A DNA stretch of 64,000 nt from Adenanthera pavonina (Eukaryota > Streptophyta > Magnoliopsida > Fabales > Fabaceae): NCBI GenBank assembly GCA_026686845.1, contig JAIVEN010000015.1, positions 3,115,001 to 3,179,000 on the forward strand, in the 5' to 3' direction. Below the pieces are notes generated by a model. It was not told the origin of the DNA. It saw only the letters and a list, made by a program, of their open reading frames with translations, and did no database searches. Shown here piece by piece: positions 48,370 to 60,787 of this stretch. How positions within the stretch are numbered: the first letter of the stretch is position 1; each line of letters starts with the position of its first letter. A program made the translations under genes and the position numbers.

Positions 48370-48485
48370 AAAGAGAGGTGTTTTGAAATACCTCATATTG
48401 ATGATTTCCCTTCGGTTGAACCAAAGGGTGTTTCGATAGTTGAGTGCCAATATCACTCTAACCATAAAGTCCCAGATCTATCCAA
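48370..48485 (-). repeat. SINE-like module (kinase-flank subtype)
   Basis: The palindrome has one G:T-compatible change (GAGGTGTTTTGAAATACCTC). The interior (TTTCGATAGTTGAGTGCCAA, AAGTCCCAGATCTATCC) is shared with the copies at 56345 and 59802, which lie beside receptor-kinase sequences. Confidence 0.5.
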
Positions 48486-50063
48486 GTCTGAGTGTTGTAT
48501 ATATTTATATAACTTAATTAAAGTTATGAGCCAAAGCTTTTATTTTCCCTCTCTCAAACCAAATTTGATACCCACTAGTCTTTCGCAATATTTTAGTATA
48601 TTTACAAATAGCACCAACTATCTAATGAAAAATACATTTAGATTTGTTTAACATTTTTACAGTAAACTTTTTTCTTAAGTTTTTTGAAGTTATTTAGACT
48701 TGTTCCTTCACCTAGAGGGGTGGAGTTTCTCATCGTAGAATGGTAAGTGTTGTATGTGTATAAAGGTTAGGAGGTAAAAGTTTTGAATTACAACTTATAT
48801 CAACTGATTTTGTTTAATTTTATAAGTCCACTTAGCAAAAAAAAAAAAAAAAAAGAAGAGAAAAAAAAAACACGTGTGTGAGGTGGAAAAATCAGATTAA
48901 AAGTAAGTCCCGCGTGTTTTGGGCACTGAAAGACGAAGGTTCTTAATTAAGCTCAACATTAGTGAGCATACATGTGTGTATGGGTTAAAAGGCATAGATT
49001 TTGTATTATTACCTGCATTAGGTTGTTTTGTGAGTCCTATAAATCTATTTGACAAAAAATATATATAGACTTTTCATTAGATTAAAAAAATTCCACAAAC
49101 ATTTTTGACGCAAATTTAATTTATATTTTAGTCTAATTTTATGATTTTTTACTGAAGCATTTTTCATTTGCATGAACCATGTTTTTTAGATTAAAAAGCT
49201 TTAAAATAGATAGTTTAATAAAGGATTCGATGATAATTTTACAGTAAAATGCCGCAAATAAAAATAAATAATAAAAAATTTTAGGAGTTGGGAAAAAATT
49301 CAACCCAAAAAAAGATGTTGGGCTTAGGATGGATCAAAATTTTGGAGGCCCACAAAGAAAAGGCATAAATCATCCACAGCCCTTTTTTTTTCGCTTTTCT
49401 TTTGTGTCCCTATGGTTGTCTCGTATCAAACCTACAGCGAACATTGCATTAAAATTAAAAAAAAAAATCTACGAGGAACAAAACATAAGACCAAGAGATA
49501 GTGACACTCTACGACGACCAAAAATCAACTTCAAAATTAGAAGATAGCTACACATATCACACGCATACTAAACAAAAATAATAAATATCCATTCCAATAG
49601 GTATCAATTATTATTAATTAATATCGCAATCAATTAATACAAAATATAAAAGCTAATGGAAGTTGTATTATTTATAAATTGCAAATACTCTCAGGCTTTT
49701 AGAAAACAAAAAGTTTTGAACATGTTATATAAATATTTAGTATCTTATCATGTTAAGTTTAAACTCCACTAATAATTTGAAAAGTTCTACTTTTTCTTGA
49801 GAATATTATTGTTCTCAAATGTAGGGATTATTTGAAATTTAAAAGAGTTAATAATAACTTCTTTTTTTTCTGCATCAAGGATATCTCAAATCAACTCCTG
49901 AAAAACTAATATTTTCATGATATAGAAATCAATAAAATAGGTTTTGCTTCCTATTATTTATTTACAAGTTTTGAAAATATGACAAATTTACATTTCATAA
50001 TGCATGAGAAAAAAATCTAAATCTAATTTATCACAGCAAACTGAGAGTCACTCAAACAGAAAA

Positions 50064-50200
50064 CGAAAGGTATTTTGAAATACCTCATGATTTGTGATCA
50101 ATTACTGCTTCTTCTCTGTCTCTCTGCCAATTTGAACTTTCGACATTGCAGATTAGTGTGTAGCCCACTAACCAACAAGCCGAAGGTCTTCATGGCCCCA
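50064..50200 (-). repeat. SINE-like module
   Basis: Near-palindrome with one change at its edge (AAGGTATTTTGAAATACCTC), CTCTCTGCCAATTTGAAC (decayed B box) and ACCAACAAGCCGAAGG. The flank (GGCCCCATTTAGTTACTTG, GCAATATTTAATTTTGAAAT) is related to that at 42890-43000. Confidence 0.55.
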
Positions 50201-50289
50201 TTTAGTTACTTGTTTATTTATTTGTTATGCGACAAGCAACTGTGCCACTGCAATATTTAATTTTGAAATTTACTACAACGTCAATATTT

Positions 50290-50903
50290 TACACTCAGTT
50301 TGTGAGATATGGTTTTAATAATGAGTTTTTTAAAATTTCTGAATTTCCACAATTGATCCAATATCATTAGTTAGTTTGTTATTATTTTATTATTCTTATA
50401 AGTAATCTTTGAATTTTAGATCATATGTAAAATATTACCTTGAGTTTTTGGCAAAAAAATCCTTAATTTTAGTTTATATTTAAAAACCCCCGTTGGTGTG
50501 TCAAGTTCCTGATAATGCATGCAGTCAAGTCATTTTTATAAACTTATCTAAACACTTTTTAAATATGTTTGTATAAGTGATGATAAGTAGGACATTTCAT
50601 TACTTCACTTGTATACTATCTATGTTAAATAGTTTTCTCATTTGGCACATAAATATTTATATTATGAAAAAGTTTTGTTTTTTTCTGGTATGAAAGTTTC
50701 ATTTAACTAATTTGTCATTTCGATTTATTTAAAAAAAATTTTAGAGTAAATTTTAAATTATATATAAATAATCTCCTTAACTTTAGATTAACATCAAAAT
50801 AAAATATTTGATCTGGACAACATGCAAGTAAGCCTACATAGAGAGAGTAAGAGAATCCGATAAATTGAAACCGAATTTCTAGTCCTTAAGAAGGGAGAGG
50901 CAT

Positions 50904-50937
<34 letters not shown>

Positions 50938-53500
50938 CGGAGCCTAAAAAATGAGATTTACTATTTAAGACTTGAAAATAAAGTTACAGTAAATTTTATA
51001 TTGATATTAATGGTTGTAATTAATATTTTATTTTACAATTTATTTTACTATATTTTTATTTTTATCTTATTTATTTAGGTTAAGTTCTTATTTTTTTTTT
51101 CGGTGACAAGATGGAGGTTGAAACCTGAAGAAAGGAAAAATTTTCAATTTTTTACTTGAAAAATAAAACTTTCCTAAATTTTGTTTGGAAAGTTTGGTAA
51201 GTTTTACTTCAAAACTTAAACATATATAAACTTCACCGAAACATCCATTTTTTTAACCAAGCAATAATAATTAGTTTACTTCTCAAAATGTTTAATTTCC
51301 ATCCTCTATTTTCCCCATACCAAGCCACCTCTTAGTTATTTAAATTTTGTTTTTTTAAACCAAATTTTAACTAACTTAAAGTTAGTTAATTTGGCTATTA
51401 AGAATAAAGTTCATTAAAAAATAATAAAGCAATTATGTAACCAGTAATTGTGTTTAGTAGGTGATAGAAAGAAATAGATATGGTGAATACATTTTTATGT
51501 TTAGCTGCTACTATAATTTATCAGTCTGGGACTCTTAATTTTACATACTAGTATTTTTGAAATTTCAAATAGAGATGTGATATTAAATTAATTCCTCATT
51601 TTTAATGATTAATTAATCATTTTAACTATGATCAACGCCTAATGTACTTATGTGAAGCCTATATTCCTATCATACAAATAAAATGTTGATTATAGCCATA
51701 GAAAAATGTTGATCCATTTATCATGTGAATTTCTTAATCCCGCCTAAAACAGTTGAAGGTCTATATCATATTTTTCCAAATTTTTGTTTAATTAGAATAT
51801 AATACGCTAATTAACTTCTAATTAATGGCCACTAGTCAAAAATTGATAACCATATAATCAAGTAAACAAATAGAATTGCAAAAAAAAAAAGTGATAAAAA
51901 ACACTATTATTGCAATTAAAGTAAGTAATCTTGATAAAAGTATACAATTTAAAAATAAAATAATGGAGTAATTTGGATAACAGACATAATTATGCGCCTA
52001 TTTATAAATAAATATACATAAAAATAAACATATTAACATAAGTCACACTATACAAATTAAACAATTTATATAATTATTAAGAAGCATCTTCGTTATATTA
52101 GTTTATCAGATTAAATAAATTTAAAAAATAGAGATATACTCGTAAAAATTTGCTTATGGCAATAAATAATTATAAAATATGTTGATTATATGATTAAAAA
52201 TAAATATTTTTTTATATATTTAAGCTAAATACAACATATAAATTAATCCGTCAAATTATCTATTTAAATATCGGATAAATAATTTGTTCATACCAAGTTC
52301 CTCCGTCTTTTGTACCTGGCTAGCTTCCATGACTAATGAAAATATATAAATCAAAATAGAGAATTTCACTGAGACACTTGTTTTTATTACTCATAAACGT
52401 GGAGTGGAAAATGGCCTAAAATGTACGTACAACCGGCAAAAATATATAAAGTTTCTTGCTTGACTTTTGAAACATGTAGATGATTTTGACATTTGAAATT
52501 TGACCGTGAATATCTCTACACCATTTAAATTGTTATAAATAATTATTTGTTATTGCTTAATTTTTGGTTAATAATTTTTTTTTTCCAAATTTTGAATTAC
52601 ATTAAAATAATTTTTTTTTGAAATTTCGATTATGCATAGATAACCTAACATATGAAATTATTTATAGACATGTCTCAAACTGTTTTAGAGAAATTATATA
52701 ATTTAACTTAAATAGAAATTAAAAGAACTTAAGAGATGAATTTCTGGTCCCCAAAACGAAGAGGTATTTGGTAATACTACATAATAGAGGGCTGGCCTGA
52801 GGTTCGCTGGTTGCTGCATCGAACTCATGACATGTTATATTACAAAAGAAAGATACTCTCACCAACAAGCCATAAGATCAATCAACATTGCTAGGATTTT
52901 TTTTTCAAATATTGACAGTTATTAAAATTTTTAATACAGAAATTAATAAATATAATTAATATGCCATAATTTTTAAAATTTTTTAATATGTCTTTCAATA
53001 AATCAATAGATAAAAAATAACAATTAATATTATCATTAAATTTTTAAATGATAGATAAAGATATAATTAAAAAATAATAATGAATATTGTTTTGAAATTA
53101 AAAAATGATAGATAAATGAAAATAAAAATTTTCTTTAAAAATAAAAAATAAAAAGAAATGGATAAGTAACTTTGCTAATTTAGGGGCCTTTTGATAATTG
53201 AAAATAAATTTTATCAAAAGGAGTGGATTTGGACACATTCCTACCCTTTTTGTTTTAAAGAAAACTTAATTTTCTTATAATATTGTTTTATAATTTTGCA
53301 AAGTTATATATTTCTTTTGTAACAAGATAAAAAAAATTATTCTTACCAAAATAATGCACTCTACACTTTTTTTTGGGTTAACGATGGACTACGAATTTTT
53401 TTTTTTGGCCATGATGCACTGCCTTCTTATCTCTATTATGCACTTCATATTATAAATTACCAATATGCATCAGATTAGGTGGTAAGAGGTTTGATTAATA
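50290..53500. other. AT-rich DNA, no gene seen
   Basis: No coding sequence recognised. It contains an (AT)n tract at about 50903-50930, one SINE-like module (52758) and, at about 51965-52060, a diverged third relative of repeat B (GGATAACAGACATAATTATG). Confidence 0.4.
52758..52885 (-). repeat. SINE-like module (decayed)
   Basis: The palindrome is decayed (GAGGTATTTGGTAATACTAC). The B-box region CATCGAACTCATGACATG and terminal CACCAACAAGCCATAAGA remain. Same orientation as all the others. Confidence 0.45.
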
Positions 53501-53518
53501 TTTTTTGGAGTTAAGGTT

Positions 53519-53995
53519 TTAATTTTTGAGGAGTGTATCAGTGTTAAAAAGCCTCAAAGTCGTCTTCCTATCAGTACATGTAAACCGCCGTAAAATCCTA
53601 CACAGTGAAATTCGGATTAGTTTAGGAAAAATAATAAACCCAGAATACCATGTGATAAAATATAAAAAAAATAGATAAATATAAATTTTTAAAATAAAAA
53701 AGTCGAGTAACTTGGACAACAGACATAAACATATACCTATATATATTTATGCAACGATACATATAATTATACATATTAACATCATCATTCTTTTATACGC
53801 TCATCCAGTGACAGACCTACGATGTTTGATGGGGTTAGTTCACATCCCTCAATTCAAAAAAATTGCATATTATATCCTAAATTTTAATGATTTGACCCAT
53901 TGATTATAATATTTTGTCCCAATTAGATTCAAGTATTGAACATATTTGGGTTTAAATTTTTTTTGGATACATGATATCTAATTTTTTTTGAGAAT
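53519..53995. repeat. Direct repeat B, copy 1
   Basis: Matches 54865-55370 in the same orientation, strongest from GGACAACAGACATAAACATA to GGGGTTAGTTCACATCCC. The 63- and 66-codon frames here are not conserved between copies. Confidence 0.8.
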
Positions 53996-54864
53996 TTTAT
54001 TAATACTGCTTCTTCCTGTAGTTCAAATTGACTTTTATCGGGTAAAATATTGGTATTAAATCTTAACCACCCAATAAATATTATTTTGATCTTAATAAAT
54101 TTCATACTATATTTTATGACTTATTGAGAGTTTTATTTTGACTATAATTTTTTATATTTACAAATATCTCTTAATTGAGATAAATTTATAATTTTTAAAA
54201 CTTTCAAGTCATTAGATATAATTTTTTTCAAATTTATTTTTATTTGCCACGTGAATTTCTTCCTCCCAGACTAAATTGTGAGAATTCTTAGTTCCTATGC
54301 CAAAATATAATTTTTTTTATTTTTTTATTTAACATAAAAAATGATCTCTTACATTTTTTTTTACGTTTAATGGTATCTCTCAATTTTTTTTCAATTACTC
54401 ATATATTTTATAATATCAACATTTTTTTCTTGGGGTTTAAATTTAATATTCACATTTTTCTTCTAATATGAGAAATGACTATTTTGCCCCTAAATCAGGT
54501 AAAAATATAATTATTCATTCTTTTTTGCATTTTCTTATAATTTTACTTAAAGATTAATTTTTTATTATTTTTTTCGCTATTCACATCAACTTCAAATTGG
54601 TCTATCTCTTAACCTGGACTTCCTAGGAATGCCATACTTATACCGTTGTGCTCAGCTTAGAGTGAACTTTCATTCAAGTGGTATATTGCATATTTTCTGA
54701 GATAAATTCTATAATTAAGTTTTGTTAAGAACCTTATAAAAAATTAATTACAATTAAGAATGCGTAACTTCTTTTAAAAATTAGATAGGAAATAAATTTT
54801 TTCTAAAATTCAATTATATATAGCTTTTTGTCTTGATGAGAAATAAAAATAGAGATATTACAAT

Positions 54865-55370
54865 TCCTAAGGGGTGCAGTAACGTTAAAAAAATTAAGAC
54901 TTCAAAGAGATTTTCCCATCGGTACTCGTGAGCCATCGTAAAGTCTTACATAGCGGGATTCAAATTAATTTGGGATGAACATTAAATTTAGAATACCCTA
55001 AAATATCAGGTAATAAAATATAAAAAAAAAGAGATAAGTATAAATTTTCAAAATAAAAAAGTCGGGGTAATTTGGACAACAGACATAAACATATACCTAT
55101 ATATAGTTATGCAACGATACATGCAATTATACATATTAACATCATCATTCTTTTATACGCTCATCCAGTGGCAGACCTACGATGTTTGATGGGGTTAGTT
55201 CACATCCCGCAATTAAAAAAAAATTGCATGTTATATCCTAAATTTTAATAATTTGATCCATTGATTATAGTATTTTGTCCCAATTAGACTCAAGAAGTGA
55301 ACATATTTGGGTTTAAATTTTTTTTGATACATGATATCTAATTTTTTTGAGAATTTTATTAAGCCCAATA
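54865..55370. repeat. Direct repeat B, copy 2
   Basis: Counterpart of 53519-53995, starting about 1.35 kb to the right. Its last part is the left arm of a TIR-bearing element (see 55166). Confidence 0.8.
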
Positions 55371-55547
55371 AAAATAAAGTTGAAGTAATCTATAAGAGGA
55401 GAGCTCAACTATTTCAATTCCTCAAATAACTTTTATGAATAAATGTTATTTTATTTTTTTAAAACACAACTCAATAAAGAAGAGAGTAAAAAAACTATCA
55501 GATTATTTGAGTTGCTCCCACTAACCCAAAATCCTAGTTCCGCTACT
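55166..55547. mobile_element. TIR element with CAGTGGCAGACC ends
   Basis: The left arm CAGTGGCAGACCTACGATG, then GGGGTTAG, pairs with the right arm CTAACCCAAAATCCTAGTTC, then CGCTAC, giving an imperfect inverted repeat of about 30 bp. Copy 1 of repeat B has a truncated version lacking the right arm. There is no coding sequence; superfamily not assigned. Confidence 0.4.
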
Positions 55548-56344
55548 TATCTAATATTGTCAAAACCTTACCTTGATGTAAATTAATAGAAGAGATAAAT
55601 TCTTAAAAAACTCAATATCAATTATCTAAAAAGAATAATATATATAAGTATAAAATTTATATTCAGCCACACTATTTATAAATAATGTCGTGTGTGGCTT
55701 TTCTCAAGTTTTGTGCATTTTTTTATTCTTTCTATTTTCTCCACACATTTTATTGTATTTTGTGCAACTTTTTTTTCCCCATATACTTTCAACATACTTA
55801 TATACATTACGTGAGAAAAATAAGCATAGTCATTAAAATTTTTTTATTTTGTTATCTATCCCATTGATTGCGTGAAAAAGATACTAATTTTATGAAATTA
55901 CACGTGCACATAGATAAGATACTAGGACATCTATACCATAATTCATGACATAATATTATTCATACTTAAGTAATCACATCATTATGGAAGCATAAATGTT
56001 CTCTTAAGTCACTTAATATTATCTTAAATATTGAAATAAGTCATATGATATCTTAAAGAAAAAAGAAAGAAAGCTTGGACATGAGCACAGACCACAAATG
56101 CTTTATCCCACTAGCGCTATTATTGACAAAACCCCACCATACTTGACTTTCATACTTCTGATTTTATTCATATGTCCCACACACACACTGAGTAATTAAA
56201 GAGATCCTAATTTCCCTCACCCCTAAAAAATATTATTTTTTTTCCATCATATAAAATAAGCACCACACATTAACTCAAATTTCGTATATTTAAATATATT
56301 ATAAATATAAATAAACAAACTGCCACATATCATCAATACTAAAG
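55548..56344. other. AT-rich DNA, no gene seen
   Basis: No coding sequence or element boundary recognised. The short open frame at 55685 is compositionally unlike protein. Confidence 0.4.
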
Positions 56345-56465
56345 AAGAGAGGTATTTTAAAATACCTCATTGATTATTTCACTTCTGAATGAACCAAACG
56401 GTGGATCGAACTGGTGTCTTGATAGTTGAGTGCCACACACTTGCCATCAAGTCCCAGAATCTATC
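56345..56465 (-). repeat. SINE-like module (kinase-flank subtype)
   Basis: The end is a perfect 20-bp palindrome, GAGGTATTTTAAAATACCTC. On the minus strand GTGGCACTCAACTATCAAG (A-box-like) is followed by CCAGTTCGATCCACC, a very good B box. It begins the unit shared with 59802. Confidence 0.6.
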
Positions 56466-57843
56466 CAAGACTTGGGGTGCTTGTTTGTATAACTTAAAGT
56501 AATGAACCCAAGCTTTTTATTTTTTCCCTTTCAAACAAAAGTTGATACCCACTTGTCTTTCACAATATTTTAGTATATTATAAATAGCGTTGAACTATCT
56601 TATGTAAACTACATTTAAATTTGTTTAAGTATCATTTTTACAGTAAACTCTCGTAAACTTTTTTTTTTTGAAGCCATATAGACTTTTGATTATTTTAAAG
56701 AATTCCACAAACTTTGTTGATGAAACTTAATTTTATTTTAGTCTAACTTTAAGTTTTTTTCTAAAGCATTTTTAATTAACATAAACATATTTTTAGCTGA
56801 AAAAGTGGAAAAAAAGATTGTTTAATAAAAAATTTAAAATTAGACAAAAGTAACTTTGTTTTTTGGGCCACAGACAAAAGTAACTTATTGTTTTAAAAGA
56901 AGTTTGTATTGTTTATTCAAATTTATAAAAAAAATAAAATTAGATTTTCTCCAAAAAGTTGATAGAAACTTTTCTATTTCTGCCATCGGATTGTTTTAAA
57001 AGAAGTTTGTATTGTTTATTCAAATTTATAAAAAAAAATAAAATTAGATTTTCACAAAAAAGTTGATAGAAACTTTTTTATTCCTGCCATCGGATTTCTC
57101 AATTCAAATATTAGTATGTATGAATTTTATAGAAAATTTATAATTTTGTATACAATTTTATTAATCATATTACTGTTTAAAAATTATCTCCATCTCCCTC
57201 TCAAAAAAAAAAAAAATCTCCGTCGCTCATTATCAATTCTAGCCAGACATCTATGGACAGGTTCTTCATCCTCTTGATTTAAATATTTAAAAGATGATTT
57301 TACTTAACATCAATTAATTTTACAGTAACATATCGCAAATCTTAACAATTAAACTTAACTCCACATTTCACAGTAAACTCAACTTCAAAAATAGAAGATA
57401 AACTACACATTTCACATGTAGAAGAACTAAACAAAAATCATGAACTGTTTTTTTTTTATTAAAAGAGGTACAAAAATAATTTTCCACAGTAATAATATAA
57501 ATAAATAACAAATAGAGCCTATTAATTTTCGTTATATATATATATATATATGTTGTTGTTGTGTGAATTGTCTTTTTCTTTTATTAGAGCATAACATGTA
57601 TTACTATACTTATTATAATTTTTGACGGCTAACTATGGTAGACTAATTAAGCCTGACATCAAATAATCATAGTAATCTATTATATATGCTTCAAGAATGA
57701 AAAGGACAATGATCAAATCAAACATTCATCTCAGTTTTATTCAAGCCACAAACTGATCATACATATGATACAAAAACCATAGGCTTAAAATAAGTACCTC
57801 CAAATATCAATTGTAACAGTTGAGACACATTTATGAGTTGAAT
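56466..57843. repeat. Direct segmental repeat D, copy 1 (kinase 3' flank)
   Basis: Matches 59926-61819 in order: GATACCCACTTGTCTTTCAC, TCTAGCCAGACATCTATGGA, CTCTTGATTTAAATAT, ACAAATAGAGCCTATTAATT, CATAATCAAATAATCATAG-type sequence, then the kinase 3' end. The other copy has about 580 bp more because of a LINE insertion. Two tandem sub-units (about 56880-56990 and 57000-57095, TTAAAAGAAGTTTGTATTG) are a local duplication. Confidence 0.85.
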
Positions 57844-58386
57844 TCAATCCTTCAAGAGCTGTCCACTAATGATGGTGTCAAATTGATCCTCTAAATGAAA
57901 TTTTGGTGGCCTTGCAAGCTCTGTAGATACTTGTTCCATAGTTGGACGTGATCAAGGATTCTCATTTAAGCATGGAAATGCTATTTTTGCTACCAAGATC
58001 ACCTCATGAACAGTTGACTTTCGGGGTTGAGAAAGTCATGGATCTAAAACATCCTTCAATAGCAAATTATAAGCTGTAGATTTCTCAACCAAGATGTAAT
58101 AAGCTCTCCTGAATGTAATCCCATTATAATTTCCAAACTCAGCACTCCAAAACTATAAACATCACATTTTTTATTTGCTTTCATAATGTAAGCAATCTCT
58201 GCAACATGTTTAATGTTATATCTTTAATATAGCAAAGTGTATTATTTTGAAAGGAACAAACAAAATGGTCTTACCTGGAGCAGCATATACCCGAATGTGC
58301 CTACAAATGTGGTCATATGGCTTGAGTTAGGCTTAAAAAACTTAGCTGTTATCCAAAGTCAATAATGCGAGCTTCCTCATTATGCC
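57844..58386 (-). pseudogene. LRR receptor-like kinase pseudogene, 3' end only
   Basis: Homologous to 61820-62335: the last exon, the 76-bp-type intron and the end of the preceding exon as far as the activation segment. There is a TGA where the intact gene has CGA (the first R of NPRSRPTMEQ), a one-base loss in the stretch equivalent to AEKSTTYD/SSLAEK, and two 2-bp insertions (GCATATACCC, GCTGTTATCC) in the upstream exon. Similarity ends abruptly near 58386 in unrelated DNA, so the catalytic loop, N-lobe, membrane segment and LRRs are absent. The intron is retained, so this is a DNA duplicate. Confidence 0.88.
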
Positions 58387-58544
58387 CAGCACATCCGACT
58401 GTGGCTACCCGGGAATTTTTGTCTCATTATGCCCCCCAAAGTGTCTGCAGCTGATGATCAAGGATATCTTCTATGTGTTGCTCTAATCCTTTCAATATCA
58501 ATGCTTACCCCGTACCTTCTTTTTTAATGCACAATCTTTTGAGA
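58387..58544. other. Unique segment at duplication junction
   Basis: A GC-richer stretch (CATCCGACTGTGGCTACCCG and on) that joins the truncated kinase pseudogene to repeat C. I do not recognise it, and it has no counterpart elsewhere in the window. Confidence 0.4.
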
Positions 58545-59146
58545 TGTCTAAAGAAGGCAAAACAAAAGAGGATAAAAAAAACAAGAAAATTAACGAAAAT
58601 GGGGGAAAGAATGGTCATATGAACATGATATATACTTTTCCTATTAGAACATAAAAGAAATATAACGATTTGATTCGTTCGCAAATAAAAGAAATTAACA
58701 AAAAGCAGTATGCATTATAATATAAAGTACAAAAATTTACCACACCCCCACACCCTCACATATAATTGCAAGTGCATTGTAAATTAGCGGTCTATATATA
58801 CAAAATGCAAGAGGTGGATATCTAGTTACGTCAGTGTCCTACAATGCAAGAAAAAACGTATTTAATTTTACGAATATGGATGTTCCTACGTATGAATTCC
58901 TCTTGCTGGCATATATAGTCAACTATAATTTTATTGGAGGCCATGTGGAAGTACAGATACCCTCCAAATTAAGGTCTCATCAGAACAGAACCTTCTCCAG
59001 AGATTACCATTTTCACTCCTAATGGCTTGATCTTCCTTCACATGAGAAACATAGGTGTGCTTGCTCCTATTGTGGTCACATCGTACGTTTCCATGTGGTA
59101 GATAATATCCTCCACGCATCTATGCCATTCTGGATACACAGTACAA

Positions 59147-59177
<31 letters not shown>

Positions 59178-60780
59178 CTTCAGTACTACTTCAGATCTTC
59201 TATAAAATGGAGGGTTTCTTAATTTTAAGCAAAAAAAAAAAAAGTATTATTCTTAAATGTAGGAGTATCTAAACAGTATAGTGGAACTCATGGTAGAATG
59301 TCCCTATATATATACTTGGAATGAGATTAGTTTACAGCTGTAAATTGTGGGATATTCTTAGTATTTAAAAAACAAAAATTTCCATCCAACTTTCATCATG
59401 AAAGCTTGGTTCTGTTGTTTCAACTGTCTCAAACCAAGCCCACCACTCTTCCCAGATTACACATCATATCCTATGGTACTAAGTGGGTCTTCCTCTCCTC
59501 TCCTCTCCTCTCCTTTGTGGAGCCCTAAAGAAATTAATGACCTACTCCTCTTTTCCAATTCTTCACACGTACTAGCAGGAAGAAACGCCTTCTGCATTGA
59601 GTAATTCAGAATTGAGACAACCACCGAAGCTATCAAAGTATATATGTGTCTTCCTGCCAATGGAAGCATATTGGCCTTCCAGTTCCGTGGCCTTCCCTTC
59701 ACTTTATCAACCGCATGTTGATAAGTACCTTTGGAAATGCATTCACGATGTAAGTTCCTAAGATTAGCAGTCATGGTGAAACACTGTTACATATCAATCA
59801 TAAAAGAGAGGTATTTTGAAATACCTCATGTTGATGATTTCCCTTCTGATTGACCCAAACGGTGGATTGAACTTGTGACTTGGTAGTTGAATGCCAAACC
59901 CTAAACATCAATTCCCAAATCTATCCAATTCATCACATGTTTATTTATATAACTTAAAGTTATGAGCCGAAGCTTTTATTTTCCCTCTTCCAAATGAAAT
60001 TTGATACCCACTAGCCGTTCACAATATTTTAATATATTACAAATAGCATTGAACTATCTTATAACAATTACATTTAAATTTGTTTAGTATTTTTCCGGCA
60101 AACTTTTCCTTAAGTTTTTAAAGGTTATTTTACAAATGGAGACTTTTAAACCCCATATCGAGCTTTGAATTATCATTCACATTAGGTGATTTTATTTAGT
60201 CCTCTAAGTCTACTTAACCAAAACAAAGAAAAGAAAACATTGTGTGTGTGTGTGTGAGAGAGAGAGAGGTGAAAAAATCAGAGTGGGAGCCAAGTTGGGT
60301 AATGTTAGCTTAGCTTATTACCATGTGTGTATAGGTTTGGAACTAGAGGGAAATAAAATTAGTTTTTCTCCAAAAATTTTATATTTAATTTTTAAATTTA
60401 TGAATTTTATAGATAAATTATAATTTTAAATACAATTATATTTATCATAATACTGTTCAAAAAATATCCGTCCCACATTATGAATTCTAGCCAGACATCT
60501 ATGGAGGAGGGGTTCGTCATCCTCTTGATTTAAATATGTAAAAGATGATTATATTTAACATTAATTAATTTTACATTAAAATCGGCAAATAAAGATCTTA
60601 AATAACAAAAAATTATTATTAGTTTGGAAAAAATTTAGCCCTCAAAATACGTTTTGGGTTTGGAATGGATCAAGCATTTGGGTGGCCCACAAAGAAAAGG
60701 CATTAGTCGTCCATAGTCTTTTTCAGTTTTTACATTTTGGGTCCAAATGGGATTTTCGAATCAAACCTAAAAGAAACAAA
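58545..60780. repeat. Direct segmental repeat C, copy 2
   Basis: Counterpart of 46885-49560. It has extra DNA at about 59455-59580, including a (TCCTC)n-type pyrimidine microsatellite near 59490-59515, and an (AT)n tract near 59148. Its right half is also shared with repeat D. Confidence 0.85.
59802..59925 (-). repeat. SINE-like module (kinase-flank subtype)
   Basis: Clean near-palindrome GAGGTATTTTGAAATACCTC, the interior GGTGGATTGAACTTGTGAC and the end AATTCCCAAATCTATCC. It is the counterpart of modules at 48370 and 56345. Confidence 0.6.
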
Positions 60781-60787
60781 ATATTTA

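Larger units (their letters stand above)
46885..49560. repeat. Direct segmental repeat C, copy 1
   Basis: Matches 58545-60780 in order. Landmarks are ATGTCTAAAGAAGGTAAAAC, AAGCAGTATGCATTATA, GTGGATATCTACTTACGT, CTTGCTGGCATAG, CATCCAACTTTCATCATGAA, the SINE-like module and GGCCCACAAAGAAAAGGCAT. Copy 1 has an extra CAATCGGTT-family insertion (46995-47365), and lacks the LINE fragment that follows the other copy. Open frames within it are not conserved between copies, so it is non-coding. Confidence 0.85.

Noticed and set aside
49329..49547. 72-codon frame
   Set aside because: The paralogous DNA near 60665 does not keep the frame; it lies in non-coding repeat C.
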